DNA of 64,000 bases. Source: Bombardia bombarda. Lineage: Eukaryota; Ascomycota; Sordariomycetes; Sordariales; Lasiosphaeriaceae. The notes under the pieces are model-generated. The model saw only the letters and a program-made list of their open reading frames with translations, did no database searches and had not been told where the DNA came from. This document shows, in pieces, positions 55,769 through 64,000 of this stretch (within the stretch, counting starts at the first letter, position 1; each line of letters opens with the position of its first letter). Position numbers and translations under genes: made by a program. The stretch covers positions 310,001-374,000 of the forward strand of contig JAULSR010000009.1 in NCBI GenBank assembly GCA_030512295.1. Reading direction: 5' to 3'.

Positions 55769-57072
55769 AGGGATGGTGTTGGGGAAGGCCAGATCTGCGA
55801 CTCACTGGCCGAGCTGAAGGGGAATGATGGGAGCGGAGAATGGCAGGCGAATGAACATTGTAATGGAGTTTTCGGGTCTGATTACTTTCCGCTTTGGATA
55901 GTAATGAAGGATGGGTTGAGGTCTGATGTCAGTAGATGGAGATGGAGATGGCACGAGAAGAGGAAAACGCCGAGTTCTCTGTGGGTTATTGCTTCTGGAT
56001 ACCTAGCCAGGCGGAGATGGATAGAGAAAATCATGGAGTGGATTCTGACTTGGGGTGTGATTCTTGGCGTTGAGTGTTTTTGAGGAATGTTGATCGATCA
56101 ACTGCTTTGATAGAGAAAACAAAGAAACTGTGACGAAGCAAGAAACCGATGTTGCCTCTTTGGCAACTACCCCCCTATTGATACCATAAAAACTAACATC
56201 CTGAAAGACCGTCAAAAGCGGATCACAGTCTTGATCTAGAGTGCAACATGCCAACCTCGAATTGGTGGCTCTAGAACTAGACTAGTTGACCTTGTTCCTA
56301 CGCATCCACAACTTCACGGTCCTCCAGTCGACAGAGTCTACCGCTAATGAAAGATTCTCCGCATGTCTGTCGTTATCATCCATGTTTTTTAGGCGTATTA
56401 GCTTCCAAACTGTGCCTGGTCACTGACTAAATTTAGACAGTATGTATGCTGTATTTTCAGCTAGACTCACCAAACCCTACATTGAGCCATGCAATTTTAT
56501 TCGTCGAGACAGACGCGACCTTACTTTCACGCTCTTCGACTATATCTGGTCGAGATAAGAGTTGGGTAATTATATTCCGCTTGTCTTTATTCCTACGACG
56601 TGACTAATCAATCCTCTTATCTTCTCCCCTCGCTTGATCACAATCTTCTCCCTGCACCTGCCCCGCATGCACGCGACATGGCCAGATGATCAATACATGA
56701 TAATACGACCTCGCAGTACAATTTCGGTTTTCAGCGAGTGGTTCGTTTCTGTTGAACAATAACATCTCATGAAGCCTCCGCAACATAAATCTACCATCGC
56801 TCCTCGGCCCGCTCCCGCACGGTCAGAACCTTCCATCCACATTGGCACTCTTTGGGCTACCACAAAACAGCCATGACCGCCGTTTACCCCCTCCTTCGAG
56901 CTGGACATCGGTGGCCTTCATCGAGCTCCTAACAAGGATGATCTAGTTACGTCTTCGAACGTGTATGTGGCCGGCAATCTGAGGGGACCTCCACGCTCTT
57001 GCTGACAATTTTTGACCAGATACAATAAACTCCCTGATGACTGTGAGCAACCCGATGTTGCGGATCAGCATC
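55769..57072. other. Intergenic, no gene recognised
   Basis: 3' flank of the small-protein gene and AT-rich DNA; short frames only. Confidence 0.5.
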
Positions 57073-57327
57073 TCAGGGAACTCGGTCAGCTGTTCGCCCG
57101 CCATGGTGTGGCCTCGAAAGCGTTGCTGTTTCTTTTCGAAATTGGACGATCCACTCAGTAGAGAGCCCGGTGATGGTATAGCTGAATCCTCCTTGAATGG
57201 GTACAGGAGAGATAGGGCAATCCAGAAGTGACACAGCCAGATCGTCGCACTCCTCCCTGGTAGCAGTTTTGCCTCGGAAGAATTCGTGATGAATTACATC
57301 ATCCACATTATAGTACTTGACAGACAT
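57073..57327 (-). pseudogene. N-terminal fragment of an APH-like phosphotransferase
   Basis: From the Met at 57327: MSVKYYNVDDVIHHEFFRGK, ATREECDDLAVSLL, SPVPIQGGFSYTITGL, EWIVQFRKETATLS. The [SP]VPxQG-[GA]-x-SY ... E-x-VVQFR pattern is the start of fungal aminoglycoside-phosphotransferase/choline-kinase-like proteins (the second block holds the nucleotide-binding strands). After QFRKETATL the sequence loses resemblance and stops at 57073; no catalytic HGD loop is found downstream in any frame. A truncated relic. Confidence 0.45.
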
Positions 57328-58237
57328 AGCGAAGAGGTTTAAGCGACAGAGGGCGGAGTGGCGTTTGGTATGTGGCGGAGGCTTAGGTAGACACGCCGGC
57401 TGTTTTTTTTGGTTTTTTTTTTTTGGATCCGACAAGGTACGGACGGATAAGCTCCAGCCAATTAAGAGTCTTCAACGGTGTCCCAAACAACTTCCGTCGG
57501 GAGGCACCCCCACGTGACCCCCATTTAGTCGGGGGCACTGAAACCAATGTCGGCCAAGTCTTGCGCCTAAGCCAACAGCTGAATACAGAATTTTGTTAGG
57601 CGCGTAACAGCTGCCTACCCACTGTAACCATCCATATATCAATTTTGCGTATAACTAAGGCGATCGTTTGGCGAGCCTCATTGCTGCGCGCACGATTATT
57701 TTTTTGATGTTTAGTCTGGGTCCCCTTGGAATTTTCTTGCGATACGCCCAAGGAAAAATACGATGGTAAATTTTATGGTCGCGGTCGTAAGGGATGCGAG
57801 TCAGCAAGCTCATGTGTCCGCAACCCCACAGCTTCTTTGTAATGTGATCTTGCCGCACTCTTTGTTCGAAATCACGCTCAGGGAATTTTCGGAATCCACT
57901 TAGCTCATGCTCACTTCGTCATCCCTGAGAACACTGCCCACAATTCAGACAATGGATCTTAGCAACATACACGGGCACATATTCGCTCTAACCGACCATA
58001 ATTTTCACCCATACGAATATCAAATAGGCCCTATACCCAATTTGTGAACTGACAGCACCTTCCTCCCAGAGCCCGCCTGGTTTCTCAATACTAATAACTT
58101 GGCAATGCTTATTGGACTTCAAGTCATCGACTCATATCCCTCACAAATATTAGAACTCGTCCTCCCTCAGGGAGCCATTATATTGGATACTTCGGATTTG
58201 AACGGATGTATCTCAACTAGGCAAACTGGTTGGGAGT
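57328..58237. other. Intergenic, no gene recognised
   Basis: Upstream of the relic are two T runs (T8 and T10) near 57402-57423. A plus frame at 58099-58347 overlaps the next feature in another frame and is not convincing. Confidence 0.5.
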
Positions 58238-58903
58238 TTGAGATTGAGCAAAGCGAGCCACGCGTATGTCAGGCCAACGAGATTCGGGGCTCAAGCAAGT
58301 CTCCTTCGCCACGTTTGCATCCCGCTAGTAGAAGATTATGGGCATGATTCTGGGCTTCAAGAAGTGTGTCTCCACAATCTAGACCTCCTACGAGATGCCT
58401 GCCCCGGCATCACCACGCTCGAGCCATCACTGCGCGCCGACTTCGTCCTCCGCAATTCGCCCGTCTTCACCGAGTCGCTGGATCTGATCGACACGCGGCT
58501 CGAAGCTTTCCAGTCCCTGCGGGAAGTCAGGGTCGACGTAAAACTGTCAGACTGGGACTCGGATGAGGAAAGCGATGATGGGACGGAGGATCCCGAGGGT
58601 GGCGAACAGGAATATCCCCGCGACGACCGCTGGAAGATTCACAGGGACTCTCTGACGAGACAGTTGTGCAACCGCGGATGGGCTGTCAATATCACAAAAG
58701 TCCCTCGGGTGAAGGAGGTCTGGATCAGTCCTAACGACATGTTCGAGTTCGATAACGAAGACGACTACAATGATTACATGACCGAATGGGACCGGCTCGA
58801 ACGGGAGCGGGAGGACGAAGAGTCGGTAGAGTATTGCTGGCAGAGGCAATTGGAAGGGTATCAGAGGGCTATGCGGACGACGGAGGCCCTGCATAATAGG
58901 TAG
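58238..58903 (+). pseudogene. C-terminal part of an F-box-type fungal protein
   Basis: Protein-like sequence from about 58290 (LVEDYGHDSGLQEVCLHNLD, LEAFQSLREVRVDVKLSDWD) through a DDSDEE acidic patch to VPRVKEVWISPNDMFEFDNE and a charged helix ending TEALHNR. The WISPND-x-FEFDNEDDYNDY style of ending is familiar from Pezizomycotina F-box proteins; no N-terminal F-box or Met is present in this frame, and the upstream frame has no good splice site. Probably truncated; alternatively an upstream exon was missed. Confidence 0.45.
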
Positions 58904-59086
58904 TGAACCTGATCCTTTCCCTCGCCACCAGGGGAGGAGACAGCTTATTCTCTGAAGCCTCTTCCCTGCAAGTCATCCATGTTTGGAGTGTCTGGGTCAG
59001 AGTATGCATGAGACCCACCTTTCTTCGCTTTCTTCCATCTTCTGGCGTTGCTTTTTAGTTAACTTCCCTGGTTTTGCCGGAGGGAG

Positions 59087-59616
59087 GTGAAAATCATCAT
59101 TTTCAATCCAGACTGCGAATGGTGCGGCCGGATTGCGAAGGACGACCAGACTCGTCAATTAGCATCCAAAGTTGTCACGCCATCCCGCAAAGCCGAATTA
59201 CCCGAGGACATAACCTCGAGTATACGCACTGCGCCGGTTTGGTCCATCAGTGAACACAATAAGCTGGTGAAGGACTGCTTGCGTCGTTCCTCAGTGACCG
59301 AATTTGTGGGAATTGTCCACATAGCTAAGCATCTAAGGCAGTGGGATGTGTACGCGGAAGTTATGAGGACCTGTGGAAGATTTCAAGACGAGGGAACGAT
59401 CGGTATAAGAGAAGATCTTGCGTATTCTTTAAATTGGCTCAGGATATTGGAAACAGCCCTTCAAGGACGTAAGTCGCTTAAGGGGTTTCATTGAAATACC
59501 CTAAACATCGTGAAGCGGGCATCACTGACATCTCCACAGAGCAGGCGGGCGTCGAAACTCCTGAGACAGCGCAGGGGACCGCGAAGAAGAGGACCGCGGT
59601 CAAAGGAGGCGCATAA
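59087..59616 (+). CDS. C-terminal exons of an unrecognised protein
   Basis: Exon 59087-59468 (open from a TAA at about 59060, with no ATG; reads KIIIFNPDCEWCGRIAKDDQ ... VHIAKHLRQWDVYAEVMRTC ... LRILETALQG) joins across an intron at 59469-59539 (GTAAGT ... TCCACAG, phase 1) to QQAGVETPETAQGTAKKRTA and a TAA at 59614. The clean splice and the end composition indicate real coding history, but the 5' end is missing, so this is a partial gene or relic. No domain recognised. Confidence 0.45.
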
Positions 59617-60102
59617 GAATAAAGACTGCCGAGGTGGAACCCCAAAACCCACAGTTAGGAACCAGGAACTAAGGCCGCTCCCAGAACACGAGAGATGAGC
59701 TGCCTGGCGGATTCTGGATCACAGAAAGTCGGGAATTCCTAGAACGTAGCGCTCCCCAAGCAGATCGCTTCTCCGTACAGTTTGTTAGCGATTGCTATAG
59801 CCGTTGCAATGTGCTAAGACGGTTAATGCGCGGGCCGTGTCAAATAAAAAAGTCTTCACCATGCCCTGCTCAGCCTTCTCTCAGTGACTTGCTCCCGCAA
59901 AGGTTGCCTATAATGGTAGCAAGAGATAAACTACATTTCGACATTACAATGTATATTGCAAACCTTGATTCCCAACTACGCATAATGATCGACTCTCCAG
60001 ACGTCCAGCAAGGGCTGGACTTGGTCTTGTCCCGGCCCTGCCCTCGTCAGGTTGTCTACGAAGATCTGATCCGCGCCATCCAGCGACGAGGAGAATCCAG
60101 CA
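59617..60102. other. Intergenic with a weak ORF
   Basis: A plus frame (59811-60197) contains YIANLDSQLRIMIDSPDVQQ and RQVVYEDLIRAIQRRGE, which may be the N-terminal part of the next feature in a shifted frame. Not called separately. Confidence 0.4.
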
Positions 60103-60483
60103 ATGTTTCGGGGTCTTGTGTCCGTGGTGCGTCGCATCGCCGACAAGATATACAACAAGACAGCAGCAGATGGTGGAACACCAGACCCTCAGCCTGAGAA
60201 CCGCGTTCGTCCCCCGGACAGCCACAACAAAAACGTCGACGACACGGCTCGAATACGGGGGCTTGTCGAAGGGCAGAAGGCTCGGATCAAGAAGCTCGAG
60301 GACGGAGCGGGCACCGCCTACGGCTCGTTCCACACCGAGAGCGAGAGGCAGAGGGAAATAAGCTCCCTCAAGAAACAGGTCGAGACGACAGAGGGCCTGC
60401 TCGACTGGACTGCTAATAACCAAGCACGGCACCACCGAATCCTCGGAGCTAAGAATCAGCCCGTTGGAACTGTTGAAACTTGA
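60103..60483 (+). CDS. Small coiled-coil protein or gene fragment
   Basis: 126 residues: MFRGLVSVVRRIADKIYNKT, a Pro/Asn linker, then a charged helix with coiled-coil character (ARIRGLVEGQKARIKKLEDG, REISSLKKQVETTEGLLDW). The preceding frame (to about 60110) is also protein-like and ends at the same place, so a single frameshifted gene from about 59900 is as likely as a separate small gene. No family recognised. Confidence 0.35.
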   Translation: MFRGLVSVVRRIADKIYNKTAADGGTPDPQPENRVRPPDSHNKNVDDTARIRGLVEGQKARIKKLEDGAGTAYGSFHTESERQREISSLKKQVETTEGLLDWTANNQARHHRILGAKNQPVGTVET

Positions 60484-62670
60484 GCGCATCGGCCTTTGTT
60501 AGAAATGGGTAATCTATCCAGACAGAACCTTGGCCGTAGCCCAGCTGAATGATCCCACTGGGTTCGATTCGAGTCCGTGGTGGCGTAGAGAGGAAGGATG
60601 AAGTCTTCTTGAAGATCCAAGAACCGCTCACCGTCGTAGGACTCCCGATCCGTCATTGGAATAAGTCCTTACTATGATGTTCACGACTCGACCTCCGCTG
60701 CTCGGTGTGTGTCGCCGGACGAAAATCTCGCGACGTTTGGGGATGAGAGTGGCAGGCAACGGTGCTAGGAGCCATCGAGGACGTCGTCAGAGATAGGTTG
60801 GAATGTTTCACTGTGGAGTTTGAGATGCTAGCTCTATTGAAGTGGGACGGAAAAGAAAGGTCGGTTGGAAGCTGAACACGTACGTCATTTTCAACCTGCT
60901 CCCTGCGTCTCAGTTTGTTCTGACAGATCCTTAAAACAGTGGACCATGCGCCATCCCGCTACTTCGTAGCGCAGTTCTGGGACCTGGAAGAGGATCCTCT
61001 GCCTGAGTGAGCCCCGACAGTTAAAGTACTGTGACTTGGCCATTGGTTACAATGGCCAACATGTGGCGGAGCCCTGGAGCATTGATGCAGAGGAGATCTT
61101 CGACATTGTTGATGGTACGAGGAAGGTGTTACTGTGGTTGGACCTGGGACAACATATTGTCAGTAACGAGGGCCAAGGCGGGTGCGGAAATGGAGATGCG
61201 ATTGGCTGTGTTGTTGGTAATCTCGGAAACCAATGCCGGGGATTCTGGGGTGTTCGTCATGTTCCATACATTTGTGTTGCCGTGCTGCCCAGGTATCCCT
61301 GTGTCGGTATATCGCCTCGTATTACGATAGTGTTGTTCAGCCTCAACCTCGCGAACGCTGGGCCCGACCTTGCCCTGCCCGTTTTGATGAGTGGGGCCTG
61401 AACTCTGGACCCCAGTTGTTGCTGCTGGGCCGATTTGGCACATGGCTCACATCGCCGACTACACCGCTCTGAGGAATCTGACTGTTCTGGGGTGGCGTCG
61501 CCTCAGTTCTATAAAGACTGAGCAGTTGCTTGGTCGGATTGGCTTTGAACTTCGCTCTCGAGGCACCATGGGTGGACACTTTTTTAGGGGGCGGTTTAAA
61601 GTTGATTAATCCCATCCCAAGTCGCGTTATCGTTAGGAAGATCATCTGGAGAAATTTTAGAGGCGGCCAGGCTTTGAATCCTGGCTCTTCAATCTCAGCT
61701 GTCGGAGAGATGACTGGAGACTCTTACACAGGAAGTGTGCGGCGGGCGCCGGGAATATATACCCCAGGTGGAGGCGTCCGCTCTGGGGGCAGGACAGCCC
61801 ACCCACATCTGCGGTCCCCGACGACTGTCATGCCATCCATACCCCTAATAGGCTAGCTATGAAAAAGGGATATTTTAAAGTTTAGCGCTATACTCCGTAT
61901 CTTTAGCTGCTATAATTTCTTGCTATCCTCAAATATTAACGCCGAGGGGGGAGATGTATCGCTATTAAAGACTAGGTGAACCTTATGTATCTAATTTAAT
62001 AACGTCCATATTTATAATAAAATTAATTGCTCTACATGCCCTAATAACAGACAATTTCCCTGGGTACCTGACGATCGATGTCCGCATGCAGATGGTGCAA
62101 ATCCAGATAATTCCCGGAACACTTCCATACCTTACCTACCCTTTGTCACGCTAATGTCATGGGCAAATCCATAGGTACCTAGCAATCTATTCTATTCCTC
62201 ATTACCTTAGGTAAAAGGCTAGTTTTATATCAGACCCACCAACTGATACCTGTTCGATGTGCTCTTTCTTGATATCTTTGTGGAACTCCAGGGTTCGGTT
62301 GGCCAGAAATCCTAAAGCTTGGTTGTTTTGGCCCCTTTTCGCAGTCAAGGGGATGCAAGAAGTGGTGCAGCTCCTCAAACATGTTGCAAACAACCACCAC
62401 TACTCTGAGCAAGGATACGTAGGTATTTTGAGTACAGACGAATGTGAAGCTCGATGACGATGGAATGAATTGAGTATGGCACGGCACCGGGATTAGAGTG
62501 ATCTATTCGCAGTCTCGTCTGCAAATTTTCATAGGGCTTAAAACCGACAATTTCAGGTCGTGAAAACGTTGCCCGGTACCAAAACTTCCTCCGTCTCGGA
62601 CTACACAGTTTACAACATAGTATTAAAAGTGGCAAGATATTACAAAACATGAATTGCGCATCTGGACACG
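60484..62670. other. 2.2-kb intergenic, no gene recognised
   Basis: Frames at 61031-61645 overlap on both strands without resemblance. From about 61860 to 62200 the DNA is AT-rich. Confidence 0.5.
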
Positions 62671-63120
62671 ATGGCAACTCATTCCAGCACCTCGGGAACC
62701 CACAGTTTTGGGCAACACCTGCCATATGGCATCTCAGACTATGAACCGTACACAGGCTCCACGACGCCTATCCCACCATCCTCGCTCGGATCATCGTCTA
62801 TTCGGAGGCCGGATTTATACCAAGACACCCAGAAGGCTCCCGAAGTATCAGTAACCGATGCAAACGAAGGACCCCATCACCATTGCCCTCATGTTTTGCG
62901 CTTCTAGAAATAGGAACTTGTGTCGCTGTTTCTCGCACTCGGGCTGATAGGCGCCATCATTGGGATCCTGGTGCATTACGATGGGAGACAAGTTTCAGAT
63001 TGGCCGCTTAGCATCAACCTAAACACAATCATCGCGCTCCTGCCCGCAGTGGCACCCAGTTGGAGAACATTTTCTCTTGGATTATCAGTGTTATTACGTT
63101 GCCCTAGATTGGAAGAATGA
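62671..63120 (+). pseudogene. DUF3176-type membrane protein relic with two TAG codons
   Basis: Starts MATHSSTSGTHSFGQHLPYG; the frame continues past TAG at 62905-62907 and TAG at 62911-62913 into ELVSLFLALGLIGAIIGILV and HYDGRQVSDWPLSINLNTII, the membrane segment and following motif of fungal DUF3176 proteins (usually W-x-W-E-[IL]-x-[SA] before the helix, and DWPL-x-I-S-LN-T after). Both TAG codons fall where Trp is expected, as from TGG by G-to-A change. After NTIIALL the sequence loses the family pattern and ends at 63120, far short of a full-length protein. Confidence 0.6.
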
Positions 63121-63537
63121 TCTGTAAATAATCCAAACCCCGCCAAGATTGATGGCTGCTAGCGGGAAATGGTAGGGCAGTAGCAGCTTTACCAGCGTAA
63201 CGAAGAACAAAAGTTAAATGCCGAATACCCCCGCAAGCCGGCCCCAGCTTACCCCATACGCATCCCTGTCTTCTCTTTTTCACTTCCTCTAGACGTCCTT
63301 GCCGAGCCCACTTGCCGCTCTTTATTCGGCGGTTGACAACCGAGCCCGCCTGTCCACCCCAGATCTGTGTCTCCCGGATAAGATCACTTCCACGGCGGGT
63401 CCATTCACCCCCCTAGCGTTCGGTACCTGCCTAAAACCAAGCCGGGCCCCAGAAGAAGAAGCGTTGTCCTCTTGTCTTGACCTCGCCCAGTTTCCCAATT
63501 GACATCAGCTTTGTAGTTGCAATTTCTGTTTTTATCG
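63121..63537. other. Promoter side of the ligase-like gene
   Basis: A 67-codon frame (63299) is not convincing. C/T-rich leader sequence precedes the ATG at 63538. Confidence 0.4.
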
Positions 63538-64000
63538 ATGTTTTCTCGGCTTGCGATGTCAAAAACCAGCGATAACAACGGTATAGGAGAGGCCGGCGCG
63601 GTGCCTGCCCTCAACACCTTCGAGTTCTGCGTCAGTCAACCATTTATCGCCGAGAGCCCATACACACCGGCGTCGCAAATCGTGCCGAGGATAGAGGACT
63701 CGCGGCCGATTTTTATCGATCACAAGTCAGGTGAGACAGTTCTGCTGCGCTTCTTGGGGAGGGTGTGTGCGGGGTGGTTCGGGAAGCTGCAACTGCATCC
63801 AAGCGCACCCACCATTCCTCCTCAATTGGCCCGCCACCATGTCGCACATGGATGCGCCCATAGCATCATGAAATTGATGTGGTATGACACATGCCAGAAC
63901 TCAACTGACAGCGAAGCACAACAGGTCGCGCCCTCACCTTTGGCCAAATATCCAGCGACGCCCTCACTATCGCTAGCGGCCTCCTCAGTCTCGGCCTCGA
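63538..64000 (+). CDS. Adenylate-forming enzyme (4-coumarate-CoA ligase-like), 5' part
   Basis: Exon 1 (63538-63730; a second Met at 63556, MSKTSDNNGIGEAG, is equally possible as start), intron 63731-63924 (GTGAGA ... ACAACAG, phase 1), exon 2 from 63925 out of the window. The protein reads SQPFIAESPYTPASQIVPRI, RPIFIDHKSGRALTFGQISS, DALTIASGLLSLGL. The D-x-xSGRxLTFGQI ... ALxIAxGLxxLGL stretch is the N-terminal signature of fungal acyl-CoA synthetase/4CL-like enzymes that activate carboxylic acids as adenylates. The catalytic motifs lie beyond the window, so substrate class cannot be judged. Confidence 0.75.
   Translation, partial: MFSRLAMSKTSDNNGIGEAGAVPALNTFEFCVSQPFIAESPYTPASQIVPRIEDSRPIFIDHKSGETVLLRFLGRVCAGWFGKLQLHPSAPTIPPQLARHHVAHGCAHSIMKLMWYDTCQNSTDSEAQQVAPSPLAKYPATPSLSLAASSVSAS

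Noticed and set aside
57073..57435. Using the upstream start (MSDPKKKNQKKQPAC) for the phosphotransferase fragment
   Set aside because: That part is encoded by the A/T homopolymer runs near 57402-57423 and is low complexity; the family-like sequence begins at the Met at 57327.
1..64000. CRISPR arrays, bacterial operons, intact transposons with terminal repeats
   Set aside because: The DNA is fungal; no spacer-repeat array, transposase gene or flanking long terminal or inverted repeats were seen.

Overview
The window looks like a chromosome segment from a filamentous ascomycete (Pezizomycotina, probably a Sordariomycete). Genes are split by short introns of about 50-190 bp with GTAAGT-like donors and CTAAC-like branch sites. 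The gene content (FunK1-type kinases, a GRIP golgin, Lunapark, an AA8 cytochrome, DUF7924- and DUF3176-like proteins) is typical of that group. At several decayed loci Trp codons read TAG (TGG to TAG), the pattern expected from repeat-induced point mutation (RIP). Species cannot be assigned from the sequence alone. Exon structures are my own splice reconstructions and keep the frame across every junction unless stated.

0-14 kb: a wreck of a FunK1 kinase (1-1402) is followed by six co-oriented minus-strand genes (2.3-14.0 kb) for disordered, Arg/Ser/Pro- or Glu-rich proteins with no recognised fold. At least two share an exon-1 motif and intron phase, and two carry Cys/His clusters. Among them lie two near-identical Pol III tRNA-like units and an 18-bp minisatellite. 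The last of the six shares a 365-bp divergent promoter with a DUF7924-like gene. 

14-34 kb: DUF7924-like protein; ER-shaping protein Lunapark; an unrecognised 256-residue protein; a second FunK1 kinase with one frameshift; a divergent homogentisate 1,2-dioxygenase with an apparent one-base deletion in a C run; about 4 kb without genes; and a large GRIP-domain golgin (Imh1 type).

34-44 kb: a gene-poor, partly AT-rich stretch. It holds one good tRNA-Lys(CTT), a tRNA-Val-like relic, a multiply frameshifted acidic gene whose first break is explained exactly by a 17-bp tandem duplication, and an N-lobe relic of a CDK-type kinase.

44-56 kb: an SREBP-class bHLH factor without membrane segments; an eight-exon protein kinase with a polyproline linker and a 53-59-residue tandem repeat tail; a secreted stand-alone AA8 haem domain; and a small hydrophilic protein.

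56-64 kb: mostly gene fragments (phosphotransferase-like N-terminus, F-box-type C-terminus, DUF3176-type protein with two TAG codons). At the right edge begins an adenylate-forming (4-coumarate-CoA ligase-like) enzyme that runs out of the window. Housekeeping genes (Lunapark, golgin, bHLH) alternate with fast-evolving or decaying accessory genes; I see no obvious biosynthetic operon-like pathway.
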